Positions 23,101 through 34,235 of a DNA stretch of 64,000 bases are shown piece after piece. Position 1 is the stretch's first letter. Each line of letters begins with the position of its first letter. A model generated the notes under the pieces. That model had not been told where the DNA came from, made no database searches, and saw nothing but the letters and a program-made list of their open reading frames with translations. The position numbers and the translations under genes are program-made. The DNA comes from Phragmites australis (lineage: Eukaryota; Streptophyta; Magnoliopsida; Poales; Poaceae). The DNA lies in assembly GCF_958298935.1 (NCBI RefSeq), contig NC_084924.1, forward strand, positions 31,841,819 through 31,905,818, written 5' to 3'.

Positions 23101-23128
23101 CGAGCACCTGCGCAGGTTCTACCCATAG
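17194..23128 (+). pseudogene. gag-pol polyprotein of the 14.4-kb gypsy element
   Basis: ATG at 17194 opens gag. A run of seven G at 17690-17696 marks a one-step frame change, after which one frame continues to 23128, broken only by stops at 18209, 18263, 19574, 19607, 19670, 20828, 20999 and 22904. Domains: gag core about 17970-18460 (KWPSKFRPELLEKYD, GETLRRFIQRFSQVRNTIP); aspartic protease 18950-19440 with the DGG active site at 19181; reverse transcriptase 19790-20500 with YIDD at 20255-20266; RNase H to about 21160, interrupted by a proline-rich insert at 20750-20985; second, archaeal-type RNase H 21320-21700 (HFDGS, NNMAEYEGL, NGDSQLVVNQ, RRDNTLAD); integrase 22070-23110 with the HHCC finger, TDNGTQF, QVESAN and a C-terminal WEGPF segment. 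The key residues are intact, but the stops rule out a full product. Confidence 0.92.
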
Positions 23129-24700
23129 ACGACCATGCTCGCGCCTCAGGTCAACCAAGCCGGGGGCTTCCCCCCGCCCAAGTTGACCGGGGGCTACCAC
23201 CCATTGGATAAGTCACCCAAACTGTAAAATTTGTAAATTCAATATCTTAATATTCAGTCGTATGTCAATTTCTTTTTCCTGGATTCCGTATGTTTAACCT
23301 GTCTGGTGAGATGCTCGATTGTGCGAGAAAAAGTTCGCTCCCTCATTTTCCCTGCTGATAAAAGAATCCCAATCGGTATGCATGCGGGCAGTTGCCGCTG
23401 ACTTACGTCCGACATGGTAGGCTGTGGTGTTCGGTGTCGTGGCAGGCTCCCGGGCACTACCGAGTTCCGGGGCGCTCTGGGTAATCCTATCGCTCGAGCT
23501 GCTCGAGTAGTCCGAAGCCCAGGCCCCCAGGATGGGCTGTCGGTGCTCGGTCTGGTCTGTCATACCCGGGCGCCACCGGACCATAGGACCTCTGGGTTAT
23601 GCCTCTGTCTGCTCTCGTCCGCCGGTTTGGGTATTCGAGAGGTCTCGGGTCGAAAATGAGAGCAGTCTATAACAAGTACCGCACTGACACAGCGCACCAG
23701 GCAAAGAAAGTCCATATTCTCTCTTAAGTCACAGGCTGACAATCAAGAGCAGCTTGACCACGAGGGCCTCGATGCCCGGGTCGCTGATCGGCCCCAAGGG
23801 TCCTCGGGTGGTCCTACCGCTTAGGCATAAGTGGTCGAGATCACCCGATCCTGGGATCCTCATGTGCCCCTTGACGCTCGGGCACTCCGGCTAAAGGAAC
23901 CAAGTCCCCGGGCACCCCGAGCTCGGAAGCACACGCTCCTCCTGGATCGGTTGGCCGGAAGGCCGACAGCTGTCCGATGAGTAGTTAAATTCAGACAAAT
24001 TTACGTTCAATAATATTATGTTCCCGAGTCATCCTTGGGGGCCCTCGCATTTTAATCTGCCCGGTGAGATGATCTCCTCGCACACAAAACCCTACCGTGT
24101 GTCCACTTTTTCCTGGAACGACAGAACGGTTCGTAGAAAGGTGTACCGCACGTACGGTAATGTCCGTCCGAAGCCCTTCGTGGTAGTCGCGGTGTTTGGT
24201 CCGCTTTTAAGGACCCCGAGCACTACCGAGTCCCTGGGTGCCCTGGGTAATCCTATCGCTCGAGCTGCTCGAGTAGTCCGGAGCCTAGGCCTCAGGGGCG
24301 GGCTGTCAGTGCTCGGTCCGGTCCATCGTAAGCCCGGGCACCACCGAACCACGGGGACTCTTGGTCACATTTCTGCCCGCGCGCGTCTCCGGTCTACTGA
24401 CTGAGTGGTCGCGAGGTGAAAAAGTATTCACCGGTCATGGCGTGTTCCGTGCTGGATCGATCCATCTCCCGAGCAAGGAAGTTCGTGTCTTTGTCTTTTG
24501 ACTTAGACGATGCGGACTCGCGAGGGCTCGGGGGCTGCACGCGCCAAGAACGATGATCGGGACGACTTCGTTCTCGGGGATGGAAAGGTCGGGAACGGTC
24601 CGACTGAGTACTCCCCGGGGCTTCAAGGCAAAACATCGGAAGGAACACTAAGTACTCAAGAACACTGGAGTTGCGAGCCCAAAGGAAAGCTGCCATTATA
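23129..24700. repeat. Spacer with two diverged direct repeats
   Basis: No gene. About 23240-23650 and 24010-24420 align as direct repeats offset by roughly 766 bp. Both contain gg(g)taatcctatcgctcgag and CTCGAGCTGCTCGAG, a near-palindrome, in otherwise diverged GC-rich sequence. The part near 24700-24795 is AT-rich and probably the 3' UTR of the antisense gene. Confidence 0.7.
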
Positions 24701-24795
24701 TTCACAAGGGAAATACAAGCATTTCTGAGGGATCACTCCCATATTTACATCCATCCAAGACAACAACAAAAGAAAAAGAAACTACTACAAAAAGC

Positions 24796-27700
24796 CTAAT
24801 CGGCGGCAGAGTCGGCATCCGAGTCGTCTGGGTCATCCCCGGGGGCTGGCGGCGGCGGCGGCGCTTCCCGCCTAAAGCCGGCCGCCACCTCGGCAGCGGT
24901 ACTCCGAATCGCTTCTTGGGCGGCCTCTCCCTCGGCTTCAACCACTCCTTCCCGCGCCGGCTCCAGCGGGAAATTCGGGTCTCTGCTTCGGTAGCAGGCC
25001 AGGACGTGCTCAGCCACCGTGTGGGCCAAGCCGCGTCCTTCCCGGGCGGCGAGTTCCTGGACGGCCCAGGGCAGCGCCTCGAGGCGCTCGCAGACCTGCT
25101 GAAGCCCTAGGACTTGTCGTGCGGGGCTATCACTCTTCTTGTCCTCGACGAGTCGCCCGAGACCGACCTTCTCCACGGCCCGCCGCATCCACCGGAGTAT
25201 GTCCTCCAACATTTGCTGTAGGTTGACCCGCGAGACGAAGGCAGTCTCGAGCTTCTCCTTCGCAGCCCACAGCTGCGCCTCGAGTCCCTGGCCCCCGGCC
25301 GGGCCAGAAGAACCGCCGTCGGTTGCGGAGCCAGCGGCTTGCTTTGTCTGCGCCACCAGTTCGGACAAGGCGCGCTCACGGGCAGTTAGCTCCGCCTCGT
25401 GTTTTGCGTTCTCCTCCTCCCTAGTGGCGATGGCCGCTGCCGCCGCGGCAGCCTCCCCCTCTCGACGGCTCAGCTCCCCCTCCCGACGGGTCAGCGTGTC
25501 CTCCTGGTGGGCCAGCGTGTCCTCCCGGGCGCCCAGATCCGCCGCCGTGATCTCATTGTCCACCTCCCGGAGGGAGATGTCCTCCTCCCACCGGCGGATG
25601 TCTTCTTCAATCTTCCAGAGGTCATCTTCCCAACGCTAGAGGCCAGCGCGCGTCTGTTCGGCCTCACCCTCCCGGCGGGTCAGCTCAGCCCGGAGCTCCT
25701 CCGCCGCCTTCTCGCGGACCGCGACTGCTGCCTCCCTCTCCTGCGCCTGCCCCACCCTGGCAAGGGCCTCGGCAGCCTGCTGCCACGACGCCTCAACCAG
25801 GCAGGCGGCGTCTTCTCGCTCCCGCGCGGCTTCGGCGCGGGCGGCCTTCAAAATCTCCTGTTCCCGCGTAACCTCCGCGCGAGTATCTTCCAGGAGTTTC
25901 TGCTCCCGCGCGGGCCTCTTCCTGGGCGCTCGCAAGCTGCGCCCTCTCCAAGATCAACCGGGTGCGCTCTGCTTCGAGCTGCCCCTCCTTTGCTTCCACC
26001 GCCGCGCCCAGCCGCCCGACCGCCACCTGGACGCCCTTGATCGCGGCCAGGAGGGGGTCGGCAGGCCGGCCTCCCCGTGATCCGCCTCCGGGGGGTTCGA
26101 GGTCCCCATGGGATGCCACACAACCATCCACCCCGGGCTTTGCATGCCCGGGGTAGGTTCCACCGGTGCCGAAGGCTCGGGCGATGGCCGCATTCCCGCC
26201 TCGGCCGCCGCGTCCGCCAGCCCTGGCAAGGCCGCTGTTTCCGCCACCATCCGCCCCAGGCTCTGCATGCCCGGGGTAGGTTCCACCGGCGCCGAGGGCT
26301 CGGGCGACTGCTCTGTCCTCCCCTCGGCCGCCGCTTCCGCCGTCCTCCCCTTGGCCGCCGCGTCCGCTGGCGCCCCCGCCGTCGCTGCATCCGCCTGCCT
26401 CGACGCGACCGGCGGGCTTGGCTCTGGCCCCGGCGTCCGCGCTCCTTCAATCGCGGTGGCGCCTGCGGGCGGCCTGCAGGAGATAGGCGAAGATTAAAAT
26501 CAAAGCTCAGTTCGGGCAAAGAGAGCCCAAGAAAGAGCGAAGAATGAAACTTACTCGGTCGTCGTCCCCCGGTACTGCCATTTGGCCGCTGGGAGCCTGA
26601 AGTCCGGGTCCGGCGGCGCCGGCCCGGAATCCTCCCGTCTCCTCTTCCGCCGGGGGCTCGGCGGGGCCGTCGCGCGGCTCTCAGGCGCCGGGTCAGGCCC
26701 CATCCTCACAAGTCGCGGTTCCAGGATCGGAAACGCCGCCGCTGCCGACGGCGACGGCGGGGAGTCCGGCACTGGGATGTAGACTCGGGGGCGCTTCCCC
26801 CGATCCCCCGGCGCTGCCACCTCTACGATGTCGGCGGTGCCCTCTTCTCTGGTGCGGTGGCTGCTGCCCGCAGCGGCCCCGCCACCAGCCCACGCCGGGC
26901 TGTTCGTGGCCTCCTCGCTGGCCAGCTCGTCCAGCCCCGGGAGCTCGGGGGCCTCGGGGCTCCGGCTCCTTGGCCGGTCCACGAGCCCCTGGGCATCGAA
27001 CTCCGGCAGCTGCGCCATGATCGCCGCCCGCTCGGGGTTGGCGCAGAGCGCCATCTCAGGCCACGGGAGCTCCGCCCGGCTCATGTCTTCCACTCCGGTT
27101 ATCACTCGGGTCATGCCTCTCAGCTCCGCTGGGCCCAGGTCCCAGCTTGCGCCGATTTGGGTCCGAGTGATGTCCTCAGGCCCGGTGTAGAACCAGCACG
27201 GCCGGGCCCACTCCCGTAGGGGCGCCAGGCGACGGCACAAGAAGTCCGCCACCACCATGACCGAGGTCAGCCCGAAGTCGCGCAGCAATCTGATGCGCTC
27301 GAGCACTGGCTCCATCCTCGCGTCCTCCGGTGGCGGCATCTCCCACGTCGACCTCCGGGGCTCCGCCGCCACTTCTGGTAGGGCAAGACGATCGTGGGGG
27401 TCGACGTCGACGAAGAACCAGTCCCGTCGCCATTCCTCCCACTTGCTGCGCAGTACCTGGGGGATGTAGTGCTCCCCCAGGCCGTCTCGTAGCCGAAGGT
27501 GCAGCACCCCGCGACGTCCGCCGTAGAGTATCCCCTCTTCTTCCCGGCCGGCCGCAAGACGAAGAAGTGTCGGAGAAGCGTCGCCGAAGGCACCACCCCC
27601 ACGAACATCTCACAGAGGTGCGCGAAGACCGCCAGCACCATGACGGAGTTGGGGCTTAAGTGCACCAGCTGGATGCCGTAGGTATCAAGAACTTGGAGGA

Positions 27701-27938
27701 AGAAGGTAGAGAACGGTGGCACCAACCCCGCTGCCACGAAAGAAGTGAATAAAACAATCCTCCCGGGAACGGTCGTTGCCGGCGGGAAGTTCGCCGGCGT
27801 CACCACCACGGCTCCCTCCTGCCCCTCGGGCACCAGCAGCTTCCTAATTTTGGCCGCCGCTTCTTCATTCTTGAGACGAGACTCCGGCAGAATGCTGTCC
27901 GGAGTCCTGTCACGGTGGCCTCCTCCGGCTCTCGGCAT
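24796..27938 (-). pseudogene. Antisense gene of the 14.4-kb gypsy element (PF04195-like, coiled coil), intron-containing
   Basis: Opposite in sense to gag-pol. ATG at 27938 (MPRAGGGHRDRTPDS). The N-terminal domain reads GRIVLFTSFVAAGLVPPF, then LVHLSPNSVMVLAVFAHLCE, LLRHFF.LRP and LRLRDGLGEHYIPQVLRSKW. This matches the Pfam family called putative gypsy type transposon (PF04195), as I recall it. A GT-AG intron lies at 26474-26554, and joining the exons keeps the frame open. The second exon is Ala/Pro-rich, then long coiled coil rich in E, R, A and Q (for example REEENAKHEAELTARERALS), and ends with an acidic tail DDPDDSDADSAAD at 24796. Breaks: a frameshift near 27500, two compensating shifts near 26130 and 25930, and an amber stop at 25636-25638. 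A TATA box lies 153 bp upstream. Function unknown. Confidence 0.8.
26474..26554 (-). other. 81-bp GT-AG intron of the antisense gene
   Basis: Minus-strand donor GTAAGTTTC (26554-26546) and acceptor CTCCTGCAG (ending 26474). The interior is AT-richer than both exons, with a T-rich stretch before the acceptor. Without splicing the frame stops at the TAA within the donor. With splicing it continues in the frame used further downstream. Confidence 0.75.
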
Positions 27939-28090
27939 CTCAACGGGAGCGGAGGTGTTCTGGTGGTGGAGAGAAAGGAGGAGAAGCACTCCAATCGCCT
28001 GAAAGGTCTCCAAGGGCTTCGGAGCACGAAGGAGGCAAGAGCAAGAGTGCAAGAAGGCGTAAAGAGGGGGGCGGATCGATCCCCTCCTCC

Positions 28091-28097
28091 TTTTATA
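28091..28097 (-). promoter_or_regulatory. TATA box of the antisense gene
   Basis: The minus strand reads gatataaaaggagg. A 5' UTR of about 125 nt would lead to the ATG at 27938. It lies about 350 bp from the 3' LTR, so the promoter is internal to the element and faces gag-pol. Confidence 0.65.
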
Positions 28098-28436
28098 TCT
28101 CAGAGTTCAAATGTTGCTGGCCAACAGTTCGCTCGGCGGGACGGCCTCCTCGGTCGACGCAACTGCCAGGCGAATCTCCTGCCGATCGTGCGGCGTCAGC
28201 GGCTGCCAGGCGTATTTTCCTCGATTTGCGCGGTAGCCGCGCGTGCCGCCCGTACCGTTGTCACGCCCTTCGGGAGTTGTGTGGATACGTGTCTACTCGT
28301 CTCCCCGCTGGGCCGTACCCGAGGCCCGGGTCTAAAGGGCCACCTCTTGAAAGCCTGCCATGTGGCGTCCACTCCAGCCTCGGCCTCGTCCGCGACGAAG
28401 GGCCCATCCGCAGTCTCCGTGCCATCACCTACCCAT

Positions 28437-28451
28437 GGGCCCGGGGGCTAC
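28437..28451 (+). other. Polypurine tract
   Basis: gggcccgggggctac abuts the 3' LTR, the expected plus-strand primer position. Confidence 0.7.
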
Positions 28452-29990
28452 TATCGGTGTATCAGGAACCGGGGGTCCCTGAGTCCCGAGGCCAGGCCAG
28501 CCGTCCACCACGTGTCACCATCCCGCGAGGTCCCTCCTGCAGGATGAGGAAAATCTAAGTTCCGGGAGAAGGTGCTCGGGGCCACAGCCTCTGGTCCCCG
28601 AGCACCCCAGTTCCCCGATGACCCGCAGAGTCCAAGTACCGGGAAGAAATTGCTCGGGGAGGTGCCCGCTCGCCCCCGAGTACCCTAGTCCCCCGATGGG
28701 CAGAAGAGCTAAGTGCTCGGGAGAGAGTGCTCGGGGCTGCACGGGGCAGCCCCCGAGCGCTCGGTTCCCCAAAGGTTCTACAGAAGTGCTCGGGAGAGAG
28801 TGCTCGGGGCTGCACGTGGCAGCCCCCGAGCACTCGGTTCCCCGAAGGTTCTACAAAAGTGCTCGGGAGAGAGTGCTCGGGGCTGCACGTGGCAGCCCCC
28901 GAGCGCTAGGTTCTCCGAAGGTTCTACAGAAGTACTCGGGAGAGAGTGCTCGGGGCTGCACGTGGCAGCCCCCGAGCACTCGGTTCCCCGAAGGCTTGCG
29001 CGAGAACACCCGATGCCCCGACGACCCAGAAGGGCCCCCGAGGGGCCCGCCGACGAGGTGTCAACCAGTCAGAGGTCCAAGGCCGCATTTCATGGGCATG
29101 CGCGACCCGACATCCTAACATCCTGACATCCCCAACTGCTCCCGCCGCAGTGTCAGTCCCTGCCATGATTTGGCAGAGGGGCGTGGGTCCATTAATTGCA
29201 CGGGTCCCGTCCCGTGTCATCCGGTGTATCTCGGGATAACGTTGCCAGGATCAAAGTGTTCCGCCTGCCACCCTGCCCTGGCAGAGGAACAAGACAGGGT
29301 GGGCGCGCTGGGTGCCTCTGTGGCTGCCCAGTGGGCCCTCTCAACGGCGCCCGGCACCAGGGCGTCCACAGTGACGGGTGGTCGGACGCGCGCCGCGTTT
29401 TTCCACCGCCCCTGTCACTTCGCCCAGAGGAAATGATGACGTCTTTCTCAGTCGTGGCGTCTTGGAACATGTGCCCCTTCTTTCCCATTTGGGGTATGTC
29501 ATGGCCGGCGAGTGCATAAAAGGATGGGCGGACAGACAGAGAAAAAGAGGCCCCCGAAGATACATCCAAGGTAGATCGAAGGTAGACCCAAACACACGAG
29601 AAAACATCCGAAGACAGATCGAGACGATCGAAGACATCATCCGAAGAACACCGCAAGCAAGCTTGAGCAGAGCTAGAACAAGGGAGCCTCAAGCTCTCAG
29701 TTAGACAATATATTCTTGTAACCAGACATATCCCTGAGGGATCCCCTTCGGGGAAGGATATTGCATCCACACAGGAGTAGGGTATTACGCCCCCGTGCGG
29801 CCCGAACCTGTCTAAACTCCGGTGCATTTATTTCTCTTTGCACTAGGTCGATCATCGCCCACCACCGGCCATTGCATTTATTTCCACTTCCATTTATTTC
29901 TCTGACGAACTCATTCAGGATCATCCCCCCGGCCGAATATCTAAAAAGGGGTCTCTCGGGATCCCTGCGACAGGAGTTCATCCTCCGACA
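28452..29990 (+). repeat. 3' LTR of the 14.4-kb gypsy element
   Basis: 1,539 bp, identical in length to the 5' LTR. It begins TATCGG where the 5' copy has TGTCGG, so the canonical TG end has mutated. It ends CATCCTCCGACA before the target duplication ACCTC. The palindromic 73-bp array starts at 28711. Confidence 0.97.
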
Positions 29991-29995
29991 ACCTC

Positions 29996-30862
29996 TGATT
30001 GGCGAGGTCCTATGGTAGTTGGGTGCTCGGTTGTCATCCCGAGACACCTTATTCTGGGGATTACACCTCTTCGAGTTTGATACTTCTCATGATAGGGCAT
30101 TACATGATCTCCCCCGATTTGAGATATTCCCAGCTAGGGATAGATGAGAATTCTTGGCCTGAAGCAGAACTTTTGTCAAGTCAATTGATGAGCTCATCCA
30201 ACCTTTAGCGACTAGGGTGGTTAGATCAGTAGTCGGAGGACGCATGAGGGCATATTATAGAAGGAGCCTCTGAGCCATCGTAGATCTAAAGCATTGAGCA
30301 CCCTGCTAATGATCATGAGATGGTAAACCTTGCACCCTATTAGGGTCCATGATCTGGGGTGGTGTGCTTAGTTTTTGCAGGCCATCACCCGGACCTGAAG
30401 CCAGGGCCCCTACATGTTTACAGGGTCATCATCACGATTGTCCAGACCATCACCTCATCTCCGATGGTGAAGACTTCTTGAGGGTAACCTCCACTAGAGA
30501 AGGTGCACATATCCATTATGGATTTTTCATTGGATTGCTCTAGATAGGTGTCTCGATAATCCATGTTATCAGAAGTTGCGAATGAAGATCCTGACTTGTG
30601 GTCTTGCCAGCCGAGTGGTTCAAACTCGATGTCGTAATCCTTGGCACATTGATTCATGAATTGACTTACCTCATGACTAGAATCGTCATGGGAAAGTTCT
30701 TCGTCAAAGCTTACCCAATCAGTCATCGGTTTATCGATAAGGGGGGTGAAGTTGTCATAGAACCCCTCATCCAAGAAACCAGTCCTCTGGAGTGAAATCA
30801 ATGACATGTTATATGCAGAATCTTCAACACCTATTGGCATGATCCCCACAGACGATGCCAGC
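29996..30862 (-). pseudogene. Leader and gag N-terminal region of the outer gypsy element
   Basis: Directly downstream (minus strand) of the outer 5' LTR and its primer site. An open frame of 143 codons runs 30849 to 30418 (MGIMPIGVEDSAYNMSLI and an acidic DDSSHEVSQFMN region). No domain is recognised; by position it is the gag N-terminus or a leader ORF. The 14.4-kb element interrupts the gene at 29995/15591. Confidence 0.55.
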
Positions 30863-31352
30863 TGTTGATGATTGGTGAACTGCTGATCTTACGAATTGAT
30901 AGAATAGATTGTGATGCCTCAAGTAGATGAATCAAGGGAACACACATAGGGTTTTTTTATATAGGTTCGGGTCTCCCTTAGGATAATAACCCTACATCAT
31001 ATTTGGCTTGAATTGATCTAAGTATGTTACAAGGGAGTGTATGGCTAGTCTAAATAGATCTAACCTAGTTGAATGCCTTTTGTTGCTTGTTGACTCCTAT
31101 CTTGTAACTTTTGACTTGTCCTCAACAGGGTTCCCAGGCTCTGTATAAATAGGGGGCATCGTACATCCTCTAATGTCTTCCTTCTCATTCTTAGAGATAA
31201 ACTTCCCTATTTACGGGATACCCTGAACTCTTACAGGTAGTTTCTTTTTTTTTTAGGAATCCCCTTTTTGAAGATAGAAATATGCCCTGAGAATTATAGA
31301 AAACCCTAAAGTATCTAAAATTCTAAATATAGAAATTATCTAGTAGTCATCA
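30863..31352 (-). repeat. 5' LTR of the outer gypsy element
   Basis: In + orientation it runs tgttgatgattggtgaac to tagtcatca. It is collinear with 8443-8922. The primer site lies immediately to its left. Confidence 0.85.
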
Positions 31353-33055
31353 TAAATAACTAATATCTAGGATTAGAACCATCATGGAAAGGAATGGAAA
31401 CCATCTCCAGTCTCCAGGATCCCAGGCGAGACCAACCCCAACAGACTGATCAACAACCTCACTTTGGTCACACCAGCCAATGACTCACTAGACCCACTTC
31501 ACCACAAGGGCTACCATTTATGAACTTGCATGTCCGACGTGGCCAAAGCCACATCATGAGGTGGGAACTGATCTTCATCCCACCTGGGACATGGCTTGGT
31601 GGTTACTGCTAGAGAAACGATGCTCATTTACGGGTACCGCTTCCGCACAACTTAGCAGCGCCGGACCATCGTGCATAGAGGCAGAACTACTTGACAAAGA
31701 ACTACCAAATGGAGAATAACCATCTACAACAGAGAAGAATGAACAACAACTGCTAGCTGGAAGACACACCATACCATCACCTATATATATAAGCCTTGAC
31801 AACTTAGATAGGGTTCTTTCAGCTGAGTTCAACTAGTGCTGGCCTGAAGGACGTCCATCACACACACATTTAATATTTTTAAGCCACGTCAATACCAAAA
31901 AAACAATCATGCATGAGTAGGGTTGTTACTCGGTCTCTTGGGGGGCCGAACCCCCATGTCAAGATCCATACTGCTTTGTGTTGTCATTCCTTGCATCATT
32001 TGCATATTTCATGGTTTGCAAGTGGGCCTTTTTAACTAATACAACCAAATTACCCTGTATTATGACATGACTAAAAACACTTTGCAGGATAGATACCACT
32101 ACGACTCGGTATTGACCTTCATGCCTCTCTATGGGATCGATATTAAACCCATGTCGCTTATGGGAAAATACAGCTTGCCGCATCTTTTAGTGACATTGGA
32201 GAAGCATCCCTATGGGGACACATCATGCTACAATAAGTGTTGGATTGAAAATACGACACAAGGAATTGAAAATACGATACAAGGAATTAAATCACAAAGC
32301 TCAGGCAAGAGATGCTACAATCGTGATTTTAGTCAAATGGGCTTAGATTGAATTACGAGGAGGATCCTGCCTCCCAATAGGCGGCACAACCATCATGTGC
32401 TGGTGGTGGAGGAGGAGCATCCTTCTGGTGTCTCGCATAGTGGCATCATGGATCCATACATATGGTGTCAATGGAGAGGCATATGACTGGCTCGTTCTCC
32501 TCAGGATGAGTGGGAATATCGTCAACTTCTCACTCGAGGTCAAATATCTAGTCTAGTAGGTGATTGATGTACTCTTGATTGTGGGGAAGAACCAGAGGAT
32601 CCACCCATCTCATGAAGTGGCAGTTGGCTTAGTCTTAGTCTTAGTCATAAAGATGATAATATGGACACCCTCCCATGCAGACATTTGAAGAATCGATGTC
32701 TTCCTTTAATGCTTCCATCGTACATTTGGACAACGTAGTCATCGCATGGGGGCACTTGGGTCAAGGTTAATTTGGTGAGCGTAGAGCCTAAGTAGATATA
32801 GGCTACGAAAATGACTCTTTCCCTTCAAAGGGAGTTGACAAGTGGCTCGACATAGGAAGTAGGACCAAAGGAACTCTCCCATATCGCTGTTTGTGGTGGA
32901 TTGCCTCCCTCCTCTCGGCAGCTAGGGATGGCAATTGTGTCCGATAACTTGTCTACCCACGGGCAAATACTCTAATGGAACTGGTATGTTCCTTGTTCTC
33001 CGCCCACGGGCACGTTCGTGGGTGAGTAGCTCTATCTGATATGCAAACAAGTAGG
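31353..33055. other. No recognisable gene; scattered remnants
   Basis: An open 85-codon minus-strand stretch (31832-31575, containing SSCCSFFSVVDGYSPFGSS) has protein-like composition but no family I know. 32244-32290 holds two copies of a 21-bp unit (attgaaaatacgacacaagg). tagggatggcaat at about 32931 followed by acccacgggcaaata resembles the end of a common grass hAT-type MITE. The rest is unassigned, probably old transposon sequence. Confidence 0.35.
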
Positions 33056-33408
33056 ATTTTTTAATAATACTATTTTATTGGAAATTGCAAAAAATAATAG
33101 CCAAATTAACAAAATTGAAGAATAGCATACTGTTGTCGGGCTAGTCGGCGACTAGTGACATGTTGCCATACCGCCTGGCGACTTGACCAAGTTGCCAAAT
33201 CATATGGTGACAGGAGGATCCTATTGCCATGTTTGTGTGGCAAGAGTACCTATCGCCAATCCATATGGCGACATGACCCCAACATTTGGTGACAGGTTGG
33301 CATGTTCCTGTTGCCATATGGATTGGCGATAGGACCTTTACCATTTTATTTGATTTTTTGTTTTTAATAATATTATTTTATTGGAATATTACAAAAATAA
33401 TAGATAAA
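33056..33408. repeat. Direct repeats flanking an inverted-repeat segment
   Basis: About 33056-33107 and 33356-33408 are similar AT-rich direct repeats (ttttattggaa, aaaataatag). Between them the sequence repeats variants of 'ttgccatat' and 'ggcgac', including a 21-bp inverted repeat (33252-33272 versus 33310-33330, one mismatch). Likely a non-autonomous element; class unknown. Confidence 0.5.
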
Positions 33409-33629
33409 TTAAAATATGTTAAAATGTGCTTGTAATATTGAAATGATAAATTCATGAAGCACCACAAGCCATACATTGACTCTAAAGTGATAGTGGCTTA
33501 GGGAATTTAAAGAAGCCACATACAGAATGTAACGACGATATTGGCATGTATGGTATAGTTTTGAAAGTAACCTAGATATGTACTGATTGTAAACCTAACA
33601 TGCCTTAGGAAATTGAAACTAGCCGATTA

Positions 33630-34235
33630 CTACTGATAGTCTACTGAGTACAGCTTGGGTACTTTCCCTTCCTCGCTGCCTCACGTCCAGCTTCATGAGC
33701 CCGATGTGCCCTCTCACTCTTCCGCTCCCCATCTACTTCATGCGCCTCCTCTTTGAGGTGGTTCTGCTCCTCTCTCCTTCTCTCCTCTTCCACTCTTCCT
33801 CCTGTAAGCATTTCTGGGCCGCCTCTCTTCTCTCGTCGGCTTACATTTCATGGAATCATCTCCATGTCGCCCAATGTTGGGTGTGCAGGAGGAACACATC
33901 TCACTATGTTTAGTATCAATCTACTATATGAAGTTGCATAGTGGCGGCGGAGACTACCAAAGAAGGAAAAAATTGTAACTGGTAATCAACATATAGTTAT
34001 GATTTAGTTTTGCAATATTTGAGTACCTAGCTGCGGTAGCCACCACGAATGCTACCCTCCGGTGAGTCATACTCGTATTTGCAGCACATGAAGAACTTTA
34101 TGTCGTAGGTGTCCAAGAAGTCGTTGGACTTTCAAACCCTACACAGATCTCCACACCAGCACATCGGAACTTCAAACCAGCATACAAAAGATCTGACATT
34201 GACTTCTTAGGGCGAGGATTAGATGCCATTTTGGT
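33630..34235 (-). pseudogene. GRF-type zinc-finger protein fragment
   Basis: On the minus strand from about 34230: MASNPRPKKSMSDLL, then across a frame change a segment like DFLDTYDIKFFMCCKYEYD that resembles the second half of a plant GRF-type zinc finger. An AT-rich gap that may be an intron follows, then a charged coiled-coil tail (QKCLQEEEWK, EEQNHLKEEAHEVDGERKSE, ARKGKYPSCTQ, stop). Frameshifts break it. GRF-type proteins of this build are numerous and often transposon-associated in grasses. The tail is shared with 2140-2377. Confidence 0.45.

Larger units (their letters stand above)
15591..29990 (+). mobile_element. Young 14.4-kb Ty3/gypsy (Tat-like) retrotransposon nested in the outer element
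   Basis: Both LTRs are 1,539 bp, and the element is flanked by a perfect 5-bp target duplication ACCTC (15586-15590 and 29991-29995). Order: 5' LTR, primer site, gag-pol on the + strand to 23128, a repeat-bearing spacer, a spliced antisense gene on the minus strand (27938 to 24796), purine tract, 3' LTR. By eye the LTRs differ at about 40 positions with no length change (about 2.6%). With the usual grass LTR rate of 1.3e-8 per site per year this suggests about one million years. Two RNase H domains plus the antisense gene suggest the Tat lineage. Multiple stops make it non-autonomous. Confidence 0.95.
8443..31352 (-). mobile_element. Old Ty3/gypsy retrotransposon (outer element), host of two nested insertions
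   Basis: Two related LTRs in the same orientation (8443-8922, 480 bp; 30863-31352, 490 bp) flank recognisable gag, protease, reverse transcriptase, RNase H and integrase remnants on the minus strand. In sense orientation the LTR starts TGACGATG and ends CGACA or AACA. A primer-binding site TGGCATCGTCTGTGGGGA directly follows the 5' LTR, and a purine tract precedes the 3' LTR near 8923-8938. The LTR copies differ by roughly a fifth by eye, so it is old. No 5-bp target duplication is visible (atgac versus taaat). A solo LTR and the 14.4-kb element lie inside it. Confidence 0.85.

Noticed and set aside
25139..26547. Long + strand open frames rich in Ser, Arg and Pro
   Set aside because: They lie opposite the antisense gene. 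Its very high GC content and codon bias keep the complement open, and they have no domain or start context.
8438..31357. Target duplication for the outer gypsy element
   Set aside because: Flanks atgac and taaat do not match; it may have decayed or been rearranged.
31575..31832. A gene on the minus strand
   Set aside because: Protein-like composition but no family, no continuation beyond the stop and no promoter evidence; kept only as a remark.
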